A stretch of DNA of 5,545 nt from the NCBI GenBank assembly GCA_946055175.1, contig CAMGET010000116.1, positions 1 to 5,545 on the forward strand. Direction: 5' to 3'. Under the pieces are notes generated by a model that saw only the letters and a list, made by a program, of their open reading frames with translations, ran no database searches and was not told where the DNA came from. Origin of the DNA: an uncultured Roseburia sp. GTDB lineage: Bacteria; Bacillota; Clostridia; Lachnospirales; Lachnospiraceae. The translations under genes and the position numbers were made by a program. This document shows positions 1-5,545 of the stretch, piece after piece (position 1 is the stretch's first letter; each line of letters opens with the position of its first letter).

Positions 1-148
1 CAATACCTATAACATGGGTATCGGTATGATGGTTTGTGTAGACCCGGCTGATGTGGACAAAGCAATGGGAGCAATTAAGGCAGCAGGTGATACACCATAT
101 GTCATCGGTAAAATTATCGATGGGGAAAAAGGAGTTACATTATGCTAA
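1..148 (+). CDS. purM: Phosphoribosylformylglycinamidine cyclo-ligase (AIR synthetase), C-terminal end only
   Basis: This is the last 48 codons of a gene that starts before the window, read in the frame beginning at base 2 and ending at TAA 146-148. The peptide begins NTYNMGIGMMVCVDPADVDK and ends VIGKIIDGEKGVTLC. The NMGIGM segment followed by a V-DP-DVD stretch and a closing YVIG motif is the typical C-terminus of PurM. PurM is a cytosolic enzyme that uses ATP to close formylglycinamidine ribonucleotide into aminoimidazole ribonucleotide, step 5 of de novo purine synthesis. The catalytic and ATP-binding parts lie outside the window, so only identity, not function, can be judged. The reading frame overlaps the start of purN by 7 bases, which suggests translational coupling within one operon. 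Identification is firm because the neighbours are purN and purD. Confidence 0.93.
   Translation, partial: NTYNMGIGMMVCVDPADVDKAMGAIKAAGDTPYVIGKIIDGEKGVTLC
129..134 (+). promoter_or_regulatory. Ribosome binding site of purN, inside the purM end
   Basis: AAGGAG lies 7 bases before the ATG at 142, within the last codons of purM. It fixes the purN start at 142 and shows that purN initiation happens on a message still being translated through purM. Confidence 0.8.
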
Positions 149-768
149 AAATAGCGGTATTAGTATCCGGCGGCGGTACCAATCTGCAGGCGATTATGGA
201 CGCTATTGATAACGGCACAATTACAAATACAGAAATTGCAGTCGTAATCAGTAATAATAAAAATGCATATGCATTGGAACGTGCAAAAAACCATGGAGTG
301 GAAGCAATCTGCATTTCTCCGAAGGATTATGAAAACAGAGCGGACTTTAATGAGGATTTTCTTAACAGACTAAATTCTTACAACGTAGATTTGGTAGTTC
401 TGGCAGGCTTTTTGGTCGTGCTTCCGGAAAAAATGATAGAGACTTATCGAAATCGTATCATCAACATTCACCCATCCTTAATTCCATCGTTCTGTGGAAC
501 CGGTTTTTATGGATTGAAGGTGCATGAAGGAGCCTTAGCCCGTGGTGTAAAAATAACAGGAGCAACCGTTCATTTTGTGGATGAAGGAACGGATACAGGA
601 CCGATTATTTTACAGAAGGCGGTTGAAGTATGTCAGGGCGATACACCGGAGGTGTTACAGCGTCGTGTCATGGAGCAGGCAGAATGGGTGATTTTACCGC
701 AGGCGATTGACTTGATTGCAAACGGGCGCGTTTCTGTTGTAGATGGGCATGTGTTAATTGCAGAATAA
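142..768 (+). CDS. purN: Phosphoribosylglycinamide formyltransferase (GAR transformylase)
   Basis: PurN transfers a formyl group from 10-formyltetrahydrofolate to glycinamide ribonucleotide, step 3 of purine synthesis, in the cytosol. The 208-residue length fits the family. The N-terminus VLVSGGGTNLQAI (7-19) is the phosphate-binding loop region, and VISNNKNAYALERA (35-48) is the next conserved segment. NIHPSL (108-113) carries the catalytic Asn108 and His110. HFVDEGTDTGP (144-154) supplies His144 and Asp151, matching His137 and Asp144 of the E. coli enzyme by eye. Between these, SFCGTGFYGLKVHEGAL is about five residues longer than the E. coli loop, a form I associate with clostridial PurN. 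The start at 142 is supported by AAGGAG 7 bases upstream and by the 7-base overlap with purM. The product of PurD is its substrate, and purD follows directly. No key residue is missing, so it should be active. Confidence 0.96.
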   Translation: MLKIAVLVSGGGTNLQAIMDAIDNGTITNTEIAVVISNNKNAYALERAKNHGVEAICISPKDYENRADFNEDFLNRLNSYNVDLVVLAGFLVVLPEKMIETYRNRIINIHPSLIPSFCGTGFYGLKVHEGALARGVKITGATVHFVDEGTDTGPIILQKAVEVCQGDTPEVLQRRVMEQAEWVILPQAIDLIANGRVSVVDGHVLIAE

Positions 769-773
769 AAATA

Positions 774-780
774 GCGAGGA
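774..780 (+). promoter_or_regulatory. Ribosome binding site of purD
   Basis: GCGAGGA (core GAGG) lies 8 bases before the ATG at 789, in the 20-base gap after the purN stop. It supports the chosen purD start, and no promoter is visible in so short a gap. Confidence 0.65.
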
Positions 781-788
781 TATAAACG

Positions 789-2066
789 ATGAAAGTACTT
801 ATTGTAGGCAGTGGCGGGCGTGAGCATGCAATTGCAACAGCAGTGGCAAAGAGTCCGCGTGTAGATAAAATTTATTGTGCACCGGGAAATGCCGGAATTG
901 CAGCATTGGCAGAGTGTGTAGCTATCGGTGCAATGGAATTTGATAAGCTGGTTGCTTTTGCTAAGGAAAAGGCAATTGATTTTACGATTATCGGAATGGA
1001 CGACCCGTTAGTAGGCGGAATTGTCGATGTGTTTGAGGCAGAGGGGCTAAAAGTATTCGGACCCAGAAAGAACGCAGCTATTTTAGAGGGCTCAAAAGCA
1101 TTTTCCAAGGATTTGATGAAAAAATATCATATTCCGACTGCAGCTTATGAAAACTTTACAGATGCGGCAGCTGCTTTGGCATATTTAGAAACTGCCAAGT
1201 TCCCAATTGTATTAAAAGCAGATGGTCTTGCGTTGGGAAAAGGCGTATTAATCTGTAATACATTGGAAGAAGCAAAAGCCGGTGTAAAGGAAATCATGGA
1301 AGATAAGAAATTCGGTTCCGCCGGTAACACTATGGTAATCGAAGAATTCATGACCGGGCGCGAGGTGTCTGTATTATCTTTTGTGGATGGAAAGACCATC
1401 CGTATCATGTCCTCTGCACAGGATCACAAGCGTGCAAAGGATGGCGATGAGGGATTAAACACAGGCGGTATGGGGAACTTCTCGCCGAGCCCGTTCTATA
1501 CAGCAGAAGTAGATGAATTCTGTAAAAAATATATTTATCAGGCAACAGTAGACGCTATGGCAGCAGAGGGAAGACCATTTACCGGTGTGATTTTCTTCGG
1601 TCTGATGTTGACACCGGATGGACCGAGGGTGTTAGAGTACAATGCCCGTTTTGGCGACCCGGAAGCTCAGGTTGTGCTCCCAAGAATGAAAAATGATATT
1701 ATTGATGTGATGGAAGCCTGCATTGAAGGAAAACTGGACACCATCGATTTACAGTTTGAAGAGAATGCGGCAGTCTGCGTCATCTTAGCATCAGATGGTT
1801 ATCCGGTAGCCTACGAAAAAGGTTTTGAAATCACCGGATTAGAAAACTTTGACGGAAAAGACGATTACTTCTGTTTCCATGCAGGAACGAAGTTTAATGA
1901 AGCCGGAAAGATTGTGACAAACGGTGGCCGTGTGCTCGGTATTACTGCAACCGGAAAGGATTTAAAGGAAGCCCGGGCAAAAGCATATGAAGCAACGGAA
2001 TGGGTAAACTTTGCGAATAAATATATGCGTCATGATATTGGAAAAGCGATTGATGAAGCAAAATAG
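789..2066 (+). CDS. purD: Phosphoribosylamine--glycine ligase (GAR synthetase)
   Basis: PurD joins glycine to 5-phosphoribosylamine using ATP, making glycinamide ribonucleotide, step 2 of purine synthesis and the substrate of PurN. At 425 residues it is full length for the family. The N-terminal domain opens with VLIVGSGGREHAIA (3-16) and has APGNAGIA (31-38). The ATP-grasp region includes VLKADGLALGKGV (141-153) and VIEEFMTGREVSVLSF (183-198). The signature DHKRAKDGDEGLNTGGMG (212-229) and the metal and nucleotide segment RVLEYNARFGDPEAQ (280-294) are intact. The C-terminal domain ends with TNGGRVLGITATG (377-389). The start is set by a GAGG site 8 bases upstream and by the family N-terminus. 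It lies 20 bases behind purN and is followed by a terminator, so it is the last gene of the purine operon. No anomalies were seen. Confidence 0.97.
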   Translation: MKVLIVGSGGREHAIATAVAKSPRVDKIYCAPGNAGIAALAECVAIGAMEFDKLVAFAKEKAIDFTIIGMDDPLVGGIVDVFEAEGLKVFGPRKNAAILEGSKAFSKDLMKKYHIPTAAYENFTDAAAALAYLETAKFPIVLKADGLALGKGVLICNTLEEAKAGVKEIMEDKKFGSAGNTMVIEEFMTGREVSVLSFVDGKTIRIMSSAQDHKRAKDGDEGLNTGGMGNFSPSPFYTAEVDEFCKKYIYQATVDAMAAEGRPFTGVIFFGLMLTPDGPRVLEYNARFGDPEAQVVLPRMKNDIIDVMEACIEGKLDTIDLQFEENAAVCVILASDGYPVAYEKGFEITGLENFDGKDDYFCFHAGTKFNEAGKIVTNGGRVLGITATGKDLKEARAKAYEATEWVNFANKYMRHDIGKAIDEAK

Positions 2067-2071
2067 ATGAA

Positions 2072-2106
2072 AAAATCCCCGAATGGCACCACCATACGGG
2101 GATTTT
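2072..2106 (+). terminator. Intrinsic terminator after purD
   Basis: AAAATCCCCG (2072-2081) pairs perfectly with CGGGGATTTT (2097-2106). Inside it, ATGG (2083-2086) pairs with CCAT (2092-2095) across a single A-A mismatch, leaving a CACCA loop, so the hairpin has about 14 pairs. The T run is short (four), partly inside the stem. The hairpin begins 5 bases after the purD stop and should end the purine transcript. Confidence 0.87.
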
Positions 2107-2133
2107 CACTCTCAGAAGAGAAGAAAATTAGAG

Positions 2134-2162
2134 TAGACAAACGAGGAGCAAGTTGCTACAAT
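2134..2162 (+). promoter_or_regulatory. Sigma-A-type promoter of the PAS-GGDEF-EAL gene
   Basis: The -35 box TAGACA (2134-2139) and the -10 box TACAAT (2157-2162) each match the consensus in five of six positions and are separated by exactly 17 bases. TG at 2154-2155 gives an extended -10 element. Transcription would start near 2169, leaving an untranslated leader of roughly 57 bases. It lies behind the purD terminator, so the downstream gene is probably expressed on its own. The call is from pattern only. Confidence 0.72.
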
Positions 2163-2170
2163 AGTACTAT
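2161..2170. repeat. Perfect 10-base palindrome across the predicted transcription start
   Basis: ATAGTACTAT is its own reverse complement and overlaps the end of the -10 box and the predicted start of transcription. Outside it, CAAGT (2149-2153) and ACTTG (2173-2177) form a second inverted pair, but with a centre 2.5 bases away. The position would suit a repressor site, yet a 10-base AT-rich palindrome can arise by chance, and no regulator family is recognised. Confidence 0.3.
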
Positions 2171-2213
2171 ATACTTGATTTTTGTGACCGGAAGGTGTAC
2201 ATAACAAATAGAG

Positions 2214-2220
2214 AGAAGGG
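2214..2220 (+). promoter_or_regulatory. Ribosome binding site of the PAS-GGDEF-EAL gene
   Basis: AGAAGGG ends 6 bases before the ATG at 2227. It favours this start over the in-frame ATG at 2236, which would be 15 bases away. Confidence 0.7.
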
Positions 2221-2226
2221 CAAAAC

Positions 2227-4509
2227 ATGAGAGGGATGTATGCGATAGCATTTTCTGCTACAGCATTGATATTGTTATTTTGTGTTTGGAAACTTGAGGG
2301 AAGCAAAACAACACTTGCAAAAGCAATGCAAAAGCTTTTGCTGGTGGCGGATTTTGAAGTGCTTCTTCATATCGGATTGATGCATTCTACAGATATGACA
2401 TTCAGTTTGGTCTTTTTTGGGTTGTTCTATGCCGCAATGGACTGGCTTTTGTTCTTTCTATTCCGGTTTAATATGACATTTGTAGGAAATAGAATGGAAG
2501 ATTATGTGAAGATGCCACTCATGTATGCAGTACTTATTTGCGATTCTGTACTGGTATTTTTAGGTGGAATCTTTGGCTATTCTTATGTATGTGTAGAGCA
2601 GACGATGTCAGATGGCAGTTTGTACATTGGGGCGCAGCATTTACCGTTTTTTAATGTTCACTTAGGTGTTTCCTATCTGTTGCTGTTGCTTGCTTTTATC
2701 CCACTAATTTATAAGGCAGTGAAGGCACAGGCATTCTACCGGAAAAAATATGTGATTGTAATAGCATTATTATTATTGGTAGCAGTTGCGGATGCTATTT
2801 ATATGCTTACGGAAAGCAACATTGATATCTCGGTTCTTGGATATGCTTTAAGTGCGGTGTTGATTTATTACTATGCACTTATTTATGAGCCGCAGCAGCT
2901 GACGAATCGTACCTATCAGCTGATGGTTCATGATATGGCGGAAGGAGTCATATTACTGGACGCAGACGGCAAGGTGGTACGTGCAAATAAGAGTGCATAT
3001 GAAATATTTGGTCATGAAGAACGTGCTGTCGGAACTACAGTTGCCCCGGATTTTTGGACAGATGCGGAAAAAATGAAGGAATTTGAAGGGAAAACATGGG
3101 AGTGGACCAAAGAAAAGGAAGATGGGACACATTATCTGGAAGCAACGTTCCAGTGCCTTATGGATAAAAAAAAGCGCTTCATCGGTGGCTTCTTTGTCGT
3201 CCGGGATTGTACACAGGAGAAGGAGCAGCTGAAAAAGGAACATTATCGTGCGGCGCATGATTTGCTGACCGGAATTTATAATAGAGAGCATTTCTTTGAT
3301 AAAGTAGCACAAACCCTTCAGGAGAATCCGGATGAGGAATATCTGCTTATCTGTTCGGACATTAAGGATTTTAAATTTTTAAATGATATTTTTGGAACAG
3401 AGGCGGGAGATAAGGTATTAAAACGAATTGCGGAATTAATTGAAGCAGGAGCCAAGCCGGATGAGGTGTATGGACGTATTGAAAATGACCATTTTGGCTT
3501 TTTAATGAAGAAACGTTTGTTTAATGAAGGAATGTTTCGTGAGGGACCACGAGAGACAATTTGCGTGGATCATGAAAGTTCCTATATGGTGAATATTCAT
3601 GTAGGTATCTATGAAATAAAAGATAGAACAATACCGGTTTCTATTATGTGTGACCGTGCATTTATGGCGATTCGGACGATTAAAGATAATTATCATCAGA
3701 AGGTTGCTTATTATACAGAAGAGATGCGGGAAGGTGTAATCAAAGAGCAGGAACTGTGCGGTGAGCTTGATACTGCATTAAGAGAAGGGCAGATTCAGAT
3801 TTACCTGCAGCCTCAGATTACGGAAAAGGGAAGTGTACCGGGGGCAGAAGCATTGGTACGTTGGCTGCATCCGACTAAGGGAATGATTATGCCGGGAGTG
3901 TTCATTGAGACTTTTGAGAAGAACGGTATGATTGTAAAACTTGACCAATATATTTGGGAGCTCGCCTGCAAGCAGTTGAAGAAATGGAAAGATGCAGGAA
4001 TGGAGGACAAGTATATTTCTGTAAATATCTCGCCAAAGGATTTTTATCTGACAGATATTTACAAAACCTTTACCGAACTGATTGCCAAATATGAGATTCA
4101 ACCGAAGAATCTAAAATTGGAAATTACAGAAACGGCAATTATTATGGATTTGGAGCGGCAATTGGAACTGATTGAAAAGCTGCGTAAGGCAGGTTTTGTA
4201 GTAGAGATGGATGATTTTGGCAGTGGATATTCTTCCTTGAATATGTTAAAAGATATTCATGTGGATGTTTTAAAAATTGATATGGCATTCCTAAGACATA
4301 GCGCGAATGAAGAACGAAGCAGGAAGATTCTTAAGACAATGATTGATTTGTCTCATTCACTTGATATGTTTTCTATTACAGAAGGTGTGGAGACCGAGGA
4401 ACAGAGACAGTTTTTGGCGGATGTTGGCTGCCGTATGTATCAGGGTTATTATTTTGCAAAACCAATGCCGGTATCTGAATTTGAACAGAAATATATGCAG
4501 ACGTGCTAA
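2227..4509 (+). CDS. Membrane sensor with PAS, degenerate GGDEF and EAL domains; probable cyclic-di-GMP phosphodiesterase
   Basis: This 760-residue protein probably senses a signal at the membrane and hydrolyses the second messenger cyclic-di-GMP in the cytosol. About seven hydrophobic helices fill residues 5-220 (near 5-22, 35-53, 58-80, 97-119, 146-165, 174-193, 200-220), resembling the 7TM input region of some histidine kinases. A PAS domain follows at about 229-330 (MAEGVILLDADGKVVRANKS), then a short charged linker. The GGDEF domain (about 340-500) begins canonically with HDLLTGIYNR (344-353) and keeps SDIKDFKFLND (377-387), but its signature is ENDHF (419-423) and no RxxD inhibitory site precedes it, so cyclase activity is unlikely. 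The EAL domain (about 508-755) has EAL (541-543), Asn600, LEITET (631-636), DDFGSGYSS (662-670), Lys683 in VLKID, EGVET (719-723) and Gln739 in QGYYF, so it looks catalytically complete. Flanking terminators and its own promoter make it a single-gene unit. The ligand is unknown. Confidence 0.9.
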   Translation: MRGMYAIAFSATALILLFCVWKLEGSKTTLAKAMQKLLLVADFEVLLHIGLMHSTDMTFSLVFFGLFYAAMDWLLFFLFRFNMTFVGNRMEDYVKMPLMYAVLICDSVLVFLGGIFGYSYVCVEQTMSDGSLYIGAQHLPFFNVHLGVSYLLLLLAFIPLIYKAVKAQAFYRKKYVIVIALLLLVAVADAIYMLTESNIDISVLGYALSAVLIYYYALIYEPQQLTNRTYQLMVHDMAEGVILLDADGKVVRANKSAYEIFGHEERAVGTTVAPDFWTDAEKMKEFEGKTWEWTKEKEDGTHYLEATFQCLMDKKKRFIGGFFVVRDCTQEKEQLKKEHYRAAHDLLTGIYNREHFFDKVAQTLQENPDEEYLLICSDIKDFKFLNDIFGTEAGDKVLKRIAELIEAGAKPDEVYGRIENDHFGFLMKKRLFNEGMFREGPRETICVDHESSYMVNIHVGIYEIKDRTIPVSIMCDRAFMAIRTIKDNYHQKVAYYTEEMREGVIKEQELCGELDTALREGQIQIYLQPQITEKGSVPGAEALVRWLHPTKGMIMPGVFIETFEKNGMIVKLDQYIWELACKQLKKWKDAGMEDKYISVNISPKDFYLTDIYKTFTELIAKYEIQPKNLKLEITETAIIMDLERQLELIEKLRKAGFVVEMDDFGSGYSSLNMLKDIHVDVLKIDMAFLRHSANEERSRKILKTMIDLSHSLDMFSITEGVETEEQRQFLADVGCRMYQGYYFAKPMPVSEFEQKYMQTC

Positions 4510-4511
4510 AG

Positions 4512-4549
4512 AAATCCCGGAGACAGTTGAAATAGTCTCCGGGATTTTT
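4512..4549 (+). terminator. Intrinsic terminator after the PAS-GGDEF-EAL gene
   Basis: AAATCCCGGAGAC (4512-4524) pairs perfectly with GTCTCCGGGATTT (4535-4547) around a 10-base loop, giving a 13-bp stem. A run of five T (4545-4549) closes it. It starts 2 bases after the stop codon and separates the gene from minC. Confidence 0.93.
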
Positions 4550-4580
4550 CGCCTGATTTAAGATTTTTTTGCGGAAAAGA

Positions 4581-4608
4581 TTGCATATTTGCCGGAAATC
4601 GGTATAAT
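4581..4608 (+). promoter_or_regulatory. Probable promoter of minC-minD
   Basis: TATAAT (4603-4608) is a perfect -10 box. The best -35 candidate is TTGCAT (4581-4586) with a 16-base spacer, which matches only the TTG part of the consensus. Transcription would start near 4615, giving a leader of about 50 bases. The strong terminator at 4512-4549 means minC needs a promoter here, which supports the call. Confidence 0.65.
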
Positions 4609-4653
4609 TACAATAGACTGTTTACTTATGAGATATTTAGTAAGGGAGTAAAT

Positions 4654-4659
4654 GGAGGG
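4654..4659 (+). promoter_or_regulatory. Ribosome binding site of minC
   Basis: GGAGGG lies 5 bases before the ATG at 4665 and fixes the minC start. A second purine-rich stretch, AAGGGAG (4642-4648), lies further upstream and has no start codon in frame at a useful distance. Confidence 0.78.
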
Positions 4660-4664
4660 ATTAC

Positions 4665-5372
4665 ATGTCACAGACAGTAATAATAAAAAGCAATAAGTAT
4701 GGGATTAATCTGATTTTAGATCCTGATATCAATTTTGATGAACTTCTTTCTGCAATTATCGGGAAGTTTGAAGAGTCAGAGAAGTTTTTTAAAAACGCGA
4801 AGATGGCGATTTCCTTTGAGGGGAGAAAACTTTCAGCAGAGGAAGAACAAAAGATTATTGATGCAATTTCGGAGCATACAAGTATTGAGATTTTATGTGT
4901 AATAGATAATGATGAGGAACACACGGAAAAAACGAAACAGCAGATAGATGCACACTATGAAGCAGTGCAGAGGGAATATGCAAAGGCGATGAGTTCTCAG
5001 GGAGAGTTTTACCGGGGAACACTTCGTTCCGGCCAGGTGCTTGAGAGTGAAGCCAGCATTACGATTATCGGTGATGTGAATCCGGGAGCTAAGGTTGTTT
5101 CGGGTGGTAATATTGTGGTACTTGGTGCTTTAAAAGGAAACGCACAGGCAGGTATTTACGGAAATAGTGATTGTTTTATTTTGGCATTGGAGATGGACCC
5201 GATTCAAATTCAGATTGGCGATTTAATTGCAAAGAGTCCGGATAAGCAGAAAACAAGGAGACGTATCAGCCGTAAAGAGAAGACAGAATCAAATGAATTA
5301 CAGATTGCAATTGCCAGAGAAGGCAATATTTATATTGAACCGGTTTCAAAGAAGATTTTAAATAATATTTAA
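4665..5372 (+). CDS. minC: Septum site-determining protein MinC (FtsZ assembly inhibitor)
   Basis: MinC, recruited to the membrane by MinD, blocks FtsZ ring assembly away from mid-cell. The 235-residue length fits the family. The N-terminal FtsZ-binding domain (about 1-85) starts VIIKSNKYGINLILD (5-19), a typical Firmicutes MinC opening. A charged, probably helical linker covers about 82-112. The C-terminal beta-helix domain (about 115-230), used for dimerisation and MinD binding, has YRGTLRSGQ (116-124) and the strongly conserved GDVNPGAKVVSGGNIVVLGA (136-155), then KGNAQAGIYGN. It ends with IAREGNIYIEPV (216-227). Near the end, residues 190-206 form a very basic stretch (TRRRISRKEK) between two beta segments, apparently longer than in typical MinC. 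The gene has its own promoter and is followed 21 bases later by minD, so the two are probably co-transcribed. The mreBCD genes that precede minC in many Firmicutes are not here. Confidence 0.95.
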   Translation: MSQTVIIKSNKYGINLILDPDINFDELLSAIIGKFEESEKFFKNAKMAISFEGRKLSAEEEQKIIDAISEHTSIEILCVIDNDEEHTEKTKQQIDAHYEAVQREYAKAMSSQGEFYRGTLRSGQVLESEASITIIGDVNPGAKVVSGGNIVVLGALKGNAQAGIYGNSDCFILALEMDPIQIQIGDLIAKSPDKQKTRRRISRKEKTESNELQIAIAREGNIYIEPVSKKILNNI

Positions 5373-5376
5373 ACGT

Positions 5377-5384
5377 AGGAGGAG
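5377..5384 (+). promoter_or_regulatory. Ribosome binding site of minD
   Basis: AGGAGGAG is a near-perfect anti-16S match ending 9 bases before the ATG at 5394. It sits in the 21-base gap between minC and minD and sets the minD start. Confidence 0.82.
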
Positions 5385-5393
5385 CGTTAAAAA

Positions 5394-5545
5394 ATGAGCG
5401 AAGTAATAGTAATTACATCCGGTAAGGGTGGTGTAGGTAAGACGACTACGACAGCAAATGTCGGTACAGGTCTTGCACAGTTAAATAAAAAAGTGGTTAT
5501 GATCGATACGGATATCGGACTTCGTAACTTAGATGTTGTTATGGG
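5394..5545 (+). CDS. minD: Septum site-determining ATPase MinD, N-terminal part only
   Basis: This is the first 50 codons of a gene that continues past the window. The peptide starts [20 protein letters not shown] and contains the deviant Walker A motif GKGGVGKT (10-17) with the signature lysine Lys11, plus [17 protein letters not shown] (34-50), where D38 and D40 fall in the conserved switch region. [11 protein letters not shown] is typical of MinD and separates it from ParA and Mrp relatives. MinD binds ATP, dimerises on the membrane through a C-terminal amphipathic helix (not visible here) and recruits MinC, the product of the gene just upstream. minE is expected downstream but cannot be seen. 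Confidence 0.95.
   Translation, partial: MSEVIVITSGKGGVGKTTTTANVGTGLAQLNKKVVMIDTDIGLRNLDVVM

Noticed and set aside
142..148. purM-purN fusion or frameshift at the overlap
   Set aside because: Both ends are canonical for their families and purN has its own ribosome binding site, so this is a normal overlapping gene pair.
2107..2226. Possible c-di-GMP riboswitch ahead of the EAL gene
   Set aside because: The leader after the predicted start site is only about 57 bases, too short for a c-di-GMP aptamer plus expression platform, and no conserved aptamer core or second terminator is visible.
2112..2306. A 64-codon minus-strand open frame across the promoter region of the receptor gene
   Set aside because: It covers the likely promoter and the start of the receptor gene, and its peptide has no recognisable motif. 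No ribosome binding site was identified for it.
2953..3312. A 119-codon minus-strand open frame opposite the PAS and GGDEF regions
   Set aside because: Its Cys- and Phe-rich, low-complexity peptide is what antisense of a charged coding sequence gives. The + strand frame is clearly the real gene.
3481..3495. Sequencing error or frameshift as the cause of the lost GGDEF signature
   Set aside because: The frame is open and the residues on both sides continue to match the domain, so the change is substitution and not a frame shift.
4343..4561. A 72-codon + strand open frame overlapping the end of the EAL gene
   Set aside because: It lies almost wholly inside the EAL coding sequence in another frame, runs through the terminator hairpin and resembles no protein family. 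It is a shadow.

Overview
The window looks like an ordinary chromosomal segment from a low-to-moderate-GC, Gram-positive clostridial bacterium, most likely a member of the Lachnospiraceae. This placement is inferred from protein style (a clostridial-type PurN loop, the PurM/PurN/PurD and MinC/MinD sequences), strong AGGAGG-like ribosome binding sites, AT-rich codon use and short intrinsic terminators. It is not proven by any marker gene. All genes lie on the + strand and none is visibly broken.

Region 1 (1-2107) is the end of a purine biosynthesis operon. It holds the last 48 codons of purM, then purN overlapping it by 7 bases, then purD 20 bases later, then a strong hairpin terminator. These enzymes cover steps 2, 3 and 5 of the route from PRPP to IMP. 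purH, which sits between purN and purD in the Bacillus operon, is not here.

Region 2 (2108-4549) is a single-gene unit. It has a well-formed sigma-A-type promoter (TAGACA, 17-base spacer, TACAAT with a TG extension), a 10-base palindrome across the predicted start of transcription, one 760-codon gene and a 13-bp terminator hairpin. The gene encodes a membrane receptor with seven probable transmembrane helices, a PAS domain, a degenerate GGDEF domain (ENDHF in place of GGDEF) and an EAL domain with all its usual catalytic residues. The best prediction is a sensory cyclic-di-GMP phosphodiesterase. Its signal is unknown.

Region 3 (4550-5545) starts a cell-division-site operon. A promoter with a perfect TATAAT box precedes minC (235 codons), followed 21 bases later by the start of minD, which runs off the window. 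MinC and MinD act together to stop FtsZ rings forming away from mid-cell.

I see no mobile element, CRISPR array, tRNA, rRNA or clear riboswitch. The c-di-GMP receptor is the only accessory-type gene, and nothing here amounts to a clearly new system. The points most worth a second look are the altered GGDEF site, the palindrome in the promoter of that gene, and the minCD genes starting from their own promoter.
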